From assembly GCA_016712445.1 (NCBI GenBank), contig JADJRB010000001.1, positions 310,001 to 374,000 of the forward strand: 64,000 nt of DNA, in the 5' to 3' direction. The stretch is from Acidobacteriota bacterium. GTDB lineage: Bacteria; Pseudomonadota; Alphaproteobacteria; Caulobacterales; Hyphomonadaceae. The notes beneath the pieces are model-generated. The model searched no databases, was not told where the DNA came from, and saw only the letters and a program-made list of their open reading frames with translations. Every line of letters starts with the position of its first letter. Position 1 is the stretch's first letter. The translations under genes and the position numbers were made by a program. Below are positions 29,923 through 37,863 of the stretch, piece by piece.

Positions 29923-31296
29923 TCAGCTGACGAAGACCGTCTTCCGGTTCATGAAGGCACGGATGCCATCGGCGGCGAGTTCGCGGCCGTAGCCTGATTG
30001 CTTGACGCCGCCGAACGGAAGGCGCGGATCGGAGGCGACCATCGCATTGACGAAGGTCGCCCCGGCCTCGAGATCACGCACGGCTGTTTCGATTTCGCTG
30101 TCGTCCTGCGTGAACAGGACCGAACCGAGGCCGAAGGGGATTGCGTTCGCCGCCGAGATTGCGGCTGCGAGGTCCGCCACCTTCCAGAGGCTGGCGACCG
30201 GTCCGAACAATTCCTCCCCGGCCGCCGGCGAGCCGTCTGGGGCGTCCTCCAGCACCTGCGGCGCAAACCAGGCGCCCGTCTTCGGCAGGTCCGCCAGTCG
30301 CGTGAGGCGCTTCGCGCCCGCCTTGAGACTAGCCGCCACCTGGCCTTCGAGGTCGGCGCGGAACTTTGCCGACGCGAGCGGTCCGATATCGCTGTCCGCC
30401 CGCATGGGGTCGCCGATGCGGAGCGCTTCGAAGCCCGCGACGAAGGCATCCCGGAATGCTCCGTACACGTCGGCATGAACGAAGAAGCGTTTCGCCGCGA
30501 TGCAGGATTGGCCGTTGTTCTGCACCCGCGCCCTGACGGCCACTTCCGCGGCCTTCGCAATGTCGGCAGATGGCATGACGATGAACGCATCCGATCCGCC
30601 GAGCTCAAGGAGACTTGGCTTCAATGCCCTCCCCGCCGACGCGGCCACGCTTTTGCCAGCGGGGCCGGAGCCGGTGAGCGTCACGGCGCGCACACGTTCA
30701 TCGGCAATCACGCGCTCGACGCCGTCTGAACCGATCAGCAGCGTCTGGAAACAGCCTTCCGGGAAACCCGCCTCGCGAAAGACTTCCTCGATGTTCAGCG
30801 CACAGCGCCAGACGTTGGAGGCATGTTTCAGCAGGCCGACATTGCCCGCCATCAGTGTCGGGGCGGCAAATCGGAAGACCTGCCAGAACGGGAAATTCCA
30901 CGGCATGACCGCCAGCACCGGCCCCATCGGCAGGTGGCGCACAAACGATCGCCGCGCCTCCGTCCTTATCTGCTCGTCGCGCAGGTAGTCTTCCGCGTGA
31001 TCGGCATAATGCCGGCAGGCGAGCGCGCATTTCGCCACTTCCGCTTCGGCCTGTGCGACGGGCTTGCCCATCTCGCGCACCATGTCGCGGGCATAGTCCG
31101 GCTGGCGGGCCTCCAGGATGCCGGCGGCCTTGCGCATCAGGTCTGCGCGGTGCGCGAAACTGGTGAGGCGCCAGTCGCGGAAAGTTGAGTGCGCCCTCTC
31201 CAGCGCGGCATCGACCTTCGCCTCATCGTGTGGCCTGAAGGTTTCGATGATCTCGCCCGTCGCTGGGTTGACCGAGTTGACCGTCTTTTCCGCCAT
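29923..31296 (-). CDS. NAD(P)-dependent succinate-semialdehyde dehydrogenase-like aldehyde dehydrogenase
   Basis: A 457-aa aldehyde dehydrogenase. It has PWNFPFWQVFRFAAPTLMAGN in the cofactor region, LTGSGPAGKSVAA, the general-base Glu in LLELGGSDAF, the catalytic Cys in NNGQSCIAAKRF, and the C-terminal PFGGVKQSGYGREL. The sequence follows the succinate-semialdehyde dehydrogenase (GabD/Sad) branch, which converts succinate semialdehyde to succinate in GABA degradation. Other short-chain semialdehydes are possible. No transaminase gene is nearby. Confidence 0.88.
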   Translation of the reverse strand: MAEKTVNSVNPATGEIIETFRPHDEAKVDAALERAHSTFRDWRLTSFAHRADLMRKAAGILEARQPDYARDMVREMGKPVAQAEAEVAKCALACRHYADHAEDYLRDEQIRTEARRSFVRHLPMGPVLAVMPWNFPFWQVFRFAAPTLMAGNVGLLKHASNVWRCALNIEEVFREAGFPEGCFQTLLIGSDGVERVIADERVRAVTLTGSGPAGKSVAASAGRALKPSLLELGGSDAFIVMPSADIAKAAEVAVRARVQNNGQSCIAAKRFFVHADVYGAFRDAFVAGFEALRIGDPMRADSDIGPLASAKFRADLEGQVAASLKAGAKRLTRLADLPKTGAWFAPQVLEDAPDGSPAAGEELFGPVASLWKVADLAAAISAANAIPFGLGSVLFTQDDSEIETAVRDLEAGATFVNAMVASDPRLPFGGVKQSGYGRELAADGIRAFMNRKTVFVS

Positions 31297-31413
31297 GCAA
31301 GTTCCTCCGGTTCAGGCCGCGCCGCTTACGGGTCAGCGGGCGCATCGTTCACGGAACGAACCGACCGCCCGACCGTTGCGTCACGGTGGGCTGGAAATAC
31401 CACAGGAGCAATC

Positions 31414-31899
31414 ATGACAACGCCGGAAGACCTCGAAAAGAAACTCTGGAAAGCGGTGAAATCCGACCGCACGATCATGCTTGGCCTCGAGCGTCCGGGG
31501 GCGGGTGATGCGCAACCGATGACCGCCATCGTCGAAGACGATACCCGTGGCCCGATCTGGATCTTCTCCGCCAAGGATGTCGACCTGGTGCAGGCAATCA
31601 ACGGCGAGGAAGCCGCCGTCGCGCAGTTCGCCTCCAAGGGGCACGACCTGTTCGCCACCATGCATGGCACGCTCACCCTGCAGAATGATCCGGCGACGGT
31701 GGAGCGCCTCTGGAACCCGTTCATCGCCGCTTGGTACGAAGGCGGCCGCTCGGACCCCAAGCTGCGCCTGCTGCGCCTTGACCTTCACCGCGCCCACGTC
31801 TGGCTCAATGAGAACAGCCTGTTCGCCGGTCTGAAACTGCTGATGGGCAGCGATCCCAAGAAGCAATACGCCGACAAGACGGCTGACATCCGCCTCTGA
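31414..31899 (+). CDS. Pyridoxamine 5'-phosphate oxidase-like (general stress) protein
   Basis: A 161-aa split-barrel flavin- or heme-binding protein: LWKAVKSDRTIMLGL, then MTAIVEDDTRGPIWIFSAKDVDLVQ and WNPFIAAWYEGGRSDPKLRLLRL. The order is that of the GenStress26/PPOX-like family, whose members bind FMN, heme or F420; the reaction is not known. CAGGAGCA precedes the ATG. A strong terminator (31932-31970) follows. Confidence 0.85.
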   Translation: MTTPEDLEKKLWKAVKSDRTIMLGLERPGAGDAQPMTAIVEDDTRGPIWIFSAKDVDLVQAINGEEAAVAQFASKGHDLFATMHGTLTLQNDPATVERLWNPFIAAWYEGGRSDPKLRLLRLDLHRAHVWLNENSLFAGLKLLMGSDPKKQYADKTADIRL

Positions 31900-31931
31900 G
31901 GCGCGCCCCTCGCCGCGCTTCTCAGGCACCC

Positions 31932-31970
31932 GTGCAGGGACCCGCTGATCCGGGTCCCTGCACTTCCTTT
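31932..31970 (+). terminator. Strong intrinsic terminator
   Basis: GTGCAGGGACCCG - CTGATC - CGGGTCCCTGCAC forms a 13-bp perfect stem followed by TTCCTTT. It ends the PPOX-like gene and lies about 90 bases before the next gene. Confidence 0.8.
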
Positions 31971-32055
31971 ACGCCCCGACCCGTCCTGCGTGACCCGAGA
32001 CAGACCCCCCAACTCATGCTAGCCGTGACGGGATGCTGTTTGCCGGGGACGTGGT

Positions 32056-34185
32056 TTGAACAAGCTTTTTGCCGAACTTCAGCGCCGGAACGTGTTCCGG
32101 GTAGCCGGTGTATATGCCGTCGTGGGCTGGCTCCTGATCCAGATCGCAGTGGCCGTGCTGCCGACTTTCGGCGCGCCCCAATGGATCGCCCAGACCTTTA
32201 TTGCGCTCATCTTCCTCGGCTTCCCCATTGCGCTCATTTTCGCCTGGGCCTTCGAAATGACGCCGGAAGGCATGAAACGCACTTCGGCGGTACCAGAAGG
32301 CGAAAGCATCACCGGCAAGACCGGCAAGCGCCTCGACATGGTCCTGGCCGGGACGGCCGCGCTCCTCGTGATCGTGATCATCGGCGACCGGCTCATTCCG
32401 CACGGCGATACCGGCCGGCGCGGAACGGGCGCGCATGAGGACTTCTCCATCGCGGTGCTACCATTCTCCGACATGAGCCCGGAGGGCGATCAGGAATACT
32501 TCGCCGACGGCATCTCGGAAGAATTGCTGAATGTGCTGGCACAGGTGCCGGGGCTGGAAGTCGCCGGCCGCACCTCGTCTTTCGCGTTCAAGGGACAGAA
32601 CACGGACCTGCGAGAGATCGGTCGCATACTGGATGTCGCGCATGTGCTCGAAGGGTCCGTACGCAAATCCGGCAACAGGGTGCGCGTCACCGCCCAGCTG
32701 ATCCGCGCCGACAACGGCTTCCACATGTGGTCGGAGACCTATGACGGCGACCTGACGGACATCTTCGCCGTACAGGACGAAATCGCGAACGCCATCCTTG
32801 CCGAGTTGAAGCCCCAGCTGATGGGAACGGTCGCGCCAGCCGCTGCACCGCGTACGGACATCACGGCCTACGACTTCTACCTCCTTGCCCAGCAGAAGGC
32901 CGCACTGAACACGATGGCAGGCTTTCAAGCCGCCGCCGAAGCGCTCGACAAGGCGCTTGAGATCGACCCGGACTTTGTTCCGGCCCTTGCCTGGCGTGGA
33001 TATTACGAACTGATGATGTCGGACGGGAACGGCGCCGCAGGCGACATTCCGGCCGAAGTCGCCTTCAAGCGGGCGGACGAATGGATTTCCCGCGCGCTCA
33101 GGCTCGACCGCGACTCTGCGGACGCGCTGTTTGCAAGGGCGGGGCTACTGTCGATGTCGTTCGACGCGGAGACCCGGAAGCAGGCGGAGGCCTTTTACAA
33201 GCGCGCGCTGGAAAAGAAACCGAACTTTGCCCTTGCCCGCAACGACTACGGCTACTGGCTGTCAGATCAGCAGCGGTTTGATGAAGCGGTGGCACAATTC
33301 GAGATCGCGCTTGAGCACGATCCCGCGCAGAGCGATGTGAACTCCAACCTGATCTCGCACTATTCCGGTCTCGGAGACTACACACGGGCGCGCGAACTTG
33401 TGGACCGGTGGAGCGAAATCTCGCCGCAAAACCCTGGCCCCTTCGCGTTCCGCGCCGAAATAGAATCGGCCTTGGGCAATCTCGCCGAAGCCCTGAAATT
33501 TCGCCGCCGCGTGCTCGAACTTGCGCCAGACGATCCACGCGCGTCGCGCGACCTGCACTTCACGGAATTGCAGCTCGGCGAGTTCGAAAACGGACTGAAG
33601 GCGAAGGAGCCTTACATCCGCTACCGCGCCATGATGTTGATGGGCCGCAAGCAAGACGCCCTCAAACTGGTTGCGAGTGAACTCGCCGCGCGCCCGGATT
33701 TCCCCTCCCAACAGTCGGATTACCTCGACCTTCACAATGTGGTTCGCGACTGGAAGGAAGTTGTCAGATACTACGATGCGACGTGGGACAGCCTGGAGGC
33801 TTTCCAGAGTCCCTTCCGGTATCCGCCTTACAATATCGTCCTGCCAGCGCTGCTCGATGCCAAGCACCCCGACGCGCCCGCAATGCTCGCCGCCTGGCGT
33901 GAGTCGATCGATAGTCGCCGTTCGGAAGGCTTTGCCAGCGGCCAGATGGACGCGATCGAAGCCAACCTGCTGCTGATTGAGGGAGACACGGATAAGGGGA
34001 TGGATCTGGCGGAAGCCGCTTACGCCAGAGGCTTCCGCAACATCACGCTGTTCATGTCACCGTATCTGAACGATCCTGCCAACCCGCGCGGCAAGGCCTT
34101 CCTGGCCAAGTATTCCAAGGACCTGAACGCTGAACGCGCGAAGCTGGGACTCCAGCCGATCGACCCGCCGAAGCCTTACAAGTGA
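32056..34185 (+). CDS. TolB-N/TPR repeat membrane protein
   Basis: A 709-aa protein. Two N-terminal helices (residues about 16-38 and 43-63) and a third around 95-115 anchor it. Then comes a TolB-amino-terminal-like domain (IAVLPFSDMSPEGDQEYFADGISEELLNVL and VLEGSVRKSGNRVRVTAQLI), as found in adenylate-cyclase-associated and FlgO-like proteins. The remaining 450 residues are TPR-type helical repeats (ALEIDPDFVPALAWRGYYEL and others). It starts with TTG, having no suitable ATG upstream. A role in envelope signalling or scaffolding is inferred; no catalytic domain is present. Confidence 0.82.
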   Translation: MNKLFAELQRRNVFRVAGVYAVVGWLLIQIAVAVLPTFGAPQWIAQTFIALIFLGFPIALIFAWAFEMTPEGMKRTSAVPEGESITGKTGKRLDMVLAGTAALLVIVIIGDRLIPHGDTGRRGTGAHEDFSIAVLPFSDMSPEGDQEYFADGISEELLNVLAQVPGLEVAGRTSSFAFKGQNTDLREIGRILDVAHVLEGSVRKSGNRVRVTAQLIRADNGFHMWSETYDGDLTDIFAVQDEIANAILAELKPQLMGTVAPAAAPRTDITAYDFYLLAQQKAALNTMAGFQAAAEALDKALEIDPDFVPALAWRGYYELMMSDGNGAAGDIPAEVAFKRADEWISRALRLDRDSADALFARAGLLSMSFDAETRKQAEAFYKRALEKKPNFALARNDYGYWLSDQQRFDEAVAQFEIALEHDPAQSDVNSNLISHYSGLGDYTRARELVDRWSEISPQNPGPFAFRAEIESALGNLAEALKFRRRVLELAPDDPRASRDLHFTELQLGEFENGLKAKEPYIRYRAMMLMGRKQDALKLVASELAARPDFPSQQSDYLDLHNVVRDWKEVVRYYDATWDSLEAFQSPFRYPPYNIVLPALLDAKHPDAPAMLAAWRESIDSRRSEGFASGQMDAIEANLLLIEGDTDKGMDLAEAAYARGFRNITLFMSPYLNDPANPRGKAFLAKYSKDLNAERAKLGLQPIDPPKPYK

Positions 34186-34194
34186 CGCGCCGGC

Positions 34195-35202
34195 CTAGAG
34201 CCAGCCGCGCCACTTGAAGAACTGGTAGGGTACGATCGCCGAAAGGACCATCAGCACCAGCGCGAACGGGTAGCCATAAGGCCAGGCGAGTTCCGGAATG
34301 AACTTGAAGTTCATGCCATAGATCGACGCGATCAGCGTCGGCGGCAGGAAGACGACGGCGGCGACCGAGAAGATCTTGATGATGCCCGTCTGCTGGATGT
34401 TGATCATGCCGAGCGTCGCATCCAGCAGGAAGTTGATCTTCTGGGTGAGGAACGCGGCGTGATCGACAAGCGACTGCACATCGCGGCCGAGCGACTTGAA
34501 ACGACTTGAGGCTTCCTTGTCGGCCTTGCGCGCCTGCGCGGCGGCGGTCGCGTAGGTCAGCAGGCGCTGCACCGAGATCAGGCTTTCATAGACCTTCGAC
34601 AACAGGTCGCCCTTGCGGCCGATCTGTTCGAGTACGGACTGGAAATCGCGCGGCTTCGGCTTGGGCTTCGGCGCGAGCAAGGCAGCAGGCCCCGTGGACT
34701 TGGGCGCGGGTGTCTCGATCGCGAAGATGCCGCGCGAGACATCGTCCAGTTCGTGGCCTGTGCGTTCGAGCACATCGCCCGCGCGTTCGATCAGCGCTTC
34801 CAGCAATCCGGCAAACAGGGATTCGGCGGTGTTGGTGCCGGACTTCTGACAACGCGCGACGAACGTGTCGATGGCCCGGGGCGCCTCGTAACGCACCGTG
34901 ATCAGCCGATCGCCGGCCAGAACGAAGGTCGCCGGCGACAACAGGACGGCGTCGCCATCCGTATGCGACAGCATCATCGCGGTCATGAAATGCGCGCCGT
35001 CCTCGGCATAAAGACGGCTCGAAAGTTCGATCTCGCTGGTTTCCTCACGCGTCGGCACATCAATGCCGAAAGCCCGCTCGACCGCCGTCTCTTCGTCCTT
35101 GGTCGGGCGCAGCAGATCGATCCAGACGGCGTCGTCGAGGGCCGCGAGGTCCTCGCCGGAAAAGGCAAACCGGCCTGACCGGTTGGAATAGGTGCGGATC
35201 AT
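34195..35202 (-). CDS. corA: CorA-family magnesium/cobalt transporter
   Basis: A 335-aa CorA protein. The long cytoplasmic funnel holds charged helices, and two C-terminal transmembrane helices flank the signature YGMNF (about residues 296-300) with the family ending YQFFKWRGWL. GMN defines the Mg2+/Co2+/Ni2+ channel pore. The gene is convergent with the TolB/TPR gene (9-bp gap). The other flank holds a sugar dehydrogenase gene. Confidence 0.93.
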   Translation of the reverse strand: MIRTYSNRSGRFAFSGEDLAALDDAVWIDLLRPTKDEETAVERAFGIDVPTREETSEIELSSRLYAEDGAHFMTAMMLSHTDGDAVLLSPATFVLAGDRLITVRYEAPRAIDTFVARCQKSGTNTAESLFAGLLEALIERAGDVLERTGHELDDVSRGIFAIETPAPKSTGPAALLAPKPKPKPRDFQSVLEQIGRKGDLLSKVYESLISVQRLLTYATAAAQARKADKEASSRFKSLGRDVQSLVDHAAFLTQKINFLLDATLGMINIQQTGIIKIFSVAAVVFLPPTLIASIYGMNFKFIPELAWPYGYPFALVLMVLSAIVPYQFFKWRGWL

Positions 35203-35269
35203 GCGGGGTCTTCCGGAAACGCGTTCACCGTCTCAGGTCTGGGCCAATCCGCCGTTGCAGGCAACCGGG

Positions 35270-36445
35270 CTATCCCGCCGGTGTCAGCTTCAGCAAACGG
35301 CCGCCGTCCTTGTCTTCAAGCACGTAGACAGCGCCGTCCGGTCCCTGTTCGACTTCGCGTACGCGCTTGCCCCATTCGAAGCGTTCCGCTTCGGCGGCCG
35401 ACCCGTCCGGCTGAATATCCACGTGGACGAGCGCCATCGACGATAGCCCGCCGATCAACGCATCGCCGCTCCAGTCACCGAACACGCTGCCGTCATAGAT
35501 GATCAGGCCTGCCGGGCTGATCGAAGGCACCCACCAAGCGGCGGGCGCGGCAAATTCCGGACGCGTATCGTGGTCGGGGATCACCGTGCCATCATAGTGG
35601 TCGCCGTTAGAGACTTCCGGGTAGCCGTAATTCTGCCCACGGACGATCACGTTCAGCTCGTCGCCGCCCTTTGGGCCCATCTCGTGCTCCCAGAGCTGGC
35701 CGTCCGGCGCAAAGGCAAGGCCGAGGGGATTGCGGTGGCCGAGGGTCCATATCTCGGCCGCCACGCCGCCGTCGCTGGCAAACGGATTGTCAGCGGGCAC
35801 CGAACCGTCGAGATTCAGGCGCACGACTTTTCCGAGCGTCTGGGCCATGTCCTGCGCGGGCGTGAATTTCTGACGCTCGCCGGAGGAAATGAACAGGTGC
35901 CGGTCCGGCGAGACGGCGAGCCGGTGGCCGTAATGGCCGTTGCCCGGCACGGCGTTGGACTGGCGCCAGATCACCTCGCGCGCGGTAAACGTGCCGCCAG
36001 TTGAGGTGAGGTCAAGGCGCGCCAGCTCGACTGCCGCGCGGGACAACTCGTCATTGTCCGCGTCGCGCGCCACATAGGAGAGATAAACCTCGCCCGTGGA
36101 CGCAAAATCGGGATGCAGGATGATGTCGCCGAGGCCGCCCTGTCCGCGCGCTTCGACGCGCGGTCCGCCGCTCACTTGCCCGGCTTTGCTGCCGTCGGCA
36201 TCCAGCAGCCAGATGGCGCCGCCCTTTTCCGTGACGAGCGCGCGACCGTCCGGCAGGAAGGTCATGGCCCAGGGGCTGTCGAAGGTGGCAAGTTCAACGG
36301 CGCGCAAGGGCGTGCCCTTCGTGCCGGTCACGACGAAGCCGCCATCGGCTTGCGGCGCGACCGAAGCGGGCGGCTCGCTGGCGCACGCGGAAAGGGCGAG
36401 CGCGGAAACGGCCGCGGCGAAGGCGGAAGAGCAGAGCTTGGACAT
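35270..36445 (-). CDS. PQQ-dependent sugar (glucose/sorbosone-type) dehydrogenase, lipoprotein
   Basis: A 391-aa exported six-bladed propeller protein. A lipobox (ALSACAS) follows the signal peptide, so the enzyme is attached to a membrane. Landmark phrases are FDSPWAMTFLPDGRALVTEKGG, GHYGHRLAVSPDRHLFISSGER, GHRNPLGLAFAPDGQLWEHEMGPKGGDELN, and a C-terminal DGAVYVLEDKDGGRLLKL. These belong to the soluble PQQ sugar dehydrogenase family. TAAGGAGGCCCCTC gives a strong ribosome site. It follows the hydroxyacid dehydrogenase stop by 11 bp, so the two form an operon. Confidence 0.88.
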   Translation of the reverse strand: MSKLCSSAFAAAVSALALSACASEPPASVAPQADGGFVVTGTKGTPLRAVELATFDSPWAMTFLPDGRALVTEKGGAIWLLDADGSKAGQVSGGPRVEARGQGGLGDIILHPDFASTGEVYLSYVARDADNDELSRAAVELARLDLTSTGGTFTAREVIWRQSNAVPGNGHYGHRLAVSPDRHLFISSGERQKFTPAQDMAQTLGKVVRLNLDGSVPADNPFASDGGVAAEIWTLGHRNPLGLAFAPDGQLWEHEMGPKGGDELNVIVRGQNYGYPEVSNGDHYDGTVIPDHDTRPEFAAPAAWWVPSISPAGLIIYDGSVFGDWSGDALIGGLSSMALVHVDIQPDGSAAEAERFEWGKRVREVEQGPDGAVYVLEDKDGGRLLKLTPAG

Positions 36446-36456
36446 GAGGGGCCTCC

Positions 36457-37461
36457 TTAGGCGGACGGCCCCGCGGCAAATGCGGCGGGGTCCACGAGAT
36501 GCTTCATGGGCTTGCCAGCGAGATAGAGCGCCAGGTTGGCGAGGAAAGTGTCGTCTGCGCCTGTGACCGTGCCCGGTGTGTCGGAACTGTCGTGCGGGGT
36601 TATGGCAATTTTGGGATGCTGCCAGAGCGGGCTGTCCGTCGGCAGGGGTTCGGTGCGCGTCACATCCAGCGCCGCGAAGGCCGGCCGGCCTGCATCGAGG
36701 GCCGCCACCAGCGCCGCTTCATCGACCAGCGCGCCGCGACCGAGGTTCATGAACAGGGCATGCGGCGCCATCGCAGCGAAGAAGGCTGCATTCGCCATGT
36801 TTTCGGTTTCCGGCGTGTGCGGCGAGCAGAGCAGGACGACATCCGCGCCGGGCAATTCCGTCAGGAGCTGCGCGGGAGCCGCGATGCGCGCCGCGCCCTC
36901 GGCCGGCCCCGGCGAGCGGCGCACGCCGGTCACCTCGCCGCCCAGCGCGGTCACGCGCCGGCCGACCGCCTGCCCGATCGATCCATATCCCACCACCAGC
37001 CAGCGCGAGCCGCGCACCTCGCGCGCCTTCACACGCTGCCACTTCGAGCCAGCCTGCAGCGCCCGGTGCGCCGGTCCTTCGCGCAGGAAATCGAGCGCCT
37101 GCCACAGGGCCCATTCGGCCATCGATTCGGCCTGCGTGTGGTTGGTCGTGTAGAGGCGCGCCTTCTGGCCAATCATCATCAGGGCGGGGTTCTCGATGCC
37201 GGCGGCGGCCGACTGGAACCAGTCCAGCGACGGGCTCTTGAGGATGCCGGTCATGAATTCGCGCACCACCGAGGAAAAGAAAGCGTCGGCATTGCCGAAC
37301 GCGATGTCCAGTGGCGGCAGGTCATCCAGCGCCGTACTGGTCCAGGCGTCGTGCGCCTTGCCGGCATCGTCGATGGTGACAAAGCGGACAGCGGCTTCCA
37401 GCCCCTTGAGCCGCGGGCGAAGGCGCGCGAAAGTCCGCGCATGAACAAGACACGTTTTCAT
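36457..37461 (-). CDS. D-2-hydroxyacid dehydrogenase
   Basis: A 334-aa NAD(P)-dependent D-isomer-specific dehydrogenase: MKTCLVHARTFARL at the start, LVVGYGSIGQAVGRRV (cofactor-binding), LLCSPHTPETENM, NLGRGALVDE, and the catalytic His in KIAITPHDSSDTPG. It would interconvert 2-oxo acids and D-2-hydroxy acids. The ATG at 37461 sits on an antisense strand overlapping the 5' end of the divergent TIGR02301 gene by 21 bp. AGGAGG is present but only two bases before the ATG. It is operonic with the PQQ-type sugar dehydrogenase. Confidence 0.88.
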   Translation of the reverse strand: MKTCLVHARTFARLRPRLKGLEAAVRFVTIDDAGKAHDAWTSTALDDLPPLDIAFGNADAFFSSVVREFMTGILKSPSLDWFQSAAAGIENPALMMIGQKARLYTTNHTQAESMAEWALWQALDFLREGPAHRALQAGSKWQRVKAREVRGSRWLVVGYGSIGQAVGRRVTALGGEVTGVRRSPGPAEGAARIAAPAQLLTELPGADVVLLCSPHTPETENMANAAFFAAMAPHALFMNLGRGALVDEAALVAALDAGRPAFAALDVTRTEPLPTDSPLWQHPKIAITPHDSSDTPGTVTGADDTFLANLALYLAGKPMKHLVDPAAFAAGPSA

Positions 37462-37863
37462 GGCCTCCTGCTTAGCCTTGCCTTGGTCGCGGGCACAAGC
37501 GCCGCACAGACCGGTTTGCCGGTTCGCGGGCCCGACTATTTCCGGGACGCCGCCGAGCTGGCCCGCGTCCTTGGCTCCGCCCACGCCATCCGGGTGCGCT
37601 GCAACGGGCGCGACGACCAGTACTGGCGCCGCTACATGGCGGACATGCTGGCGTTCGAGGCGCCCGAATCGGGCAACCTGCGCTCCTCGCTGGTGCGCGA
37701 GTTCAACGACGCTTTTTCCGATGTCAGCCGCGACTACCTGGTGTGCGACAGCGTGGCGGTGGCCGCCGAGGCCCGCTTCGCCGCCGATGGCCAGGAAATC
37801 TCCACGCGGATGGCCACCTTCTATTTCCCCAAGCGGGAACGTACCGGCAAGGGATTTGAGTGA
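37441..37863 (+). CDS. TIGR02301 family secreted protein
   Basis: A 140-aa exported protein with signal peptide FHGLLLSLALVAGTSAAQ. The mature part contains VRCNGRDDQYWRRYMADMLAFEAP and SLVREFNDAFSDVSRDYLVC, which I recognise as the TIGR02301 family (alphaproteobacterial, role unknown). Two cysteines (in RCNG and LVCDS) may be linked. The start codon lies inside the antisense 5' end of the D-2-hydroxyacid dehydrogenase gene, with no clear Shine-Dalgarno. It overlaps the gamma-glutamyltransferase start (TGATG). Confidence 0.75.
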   Translation: MNKTRFHGLLLSLALVAGTSAAQTGLPVRGPDYFRDAAELARVLGSAHAIRVRCNGRDDQYWRRYMADMLAFEAPESGNLRSSLVREFNDAFSDVSRDYLVCDSVAVAAEARFAADGQEISTRMATFYFPKRERTGKGFE

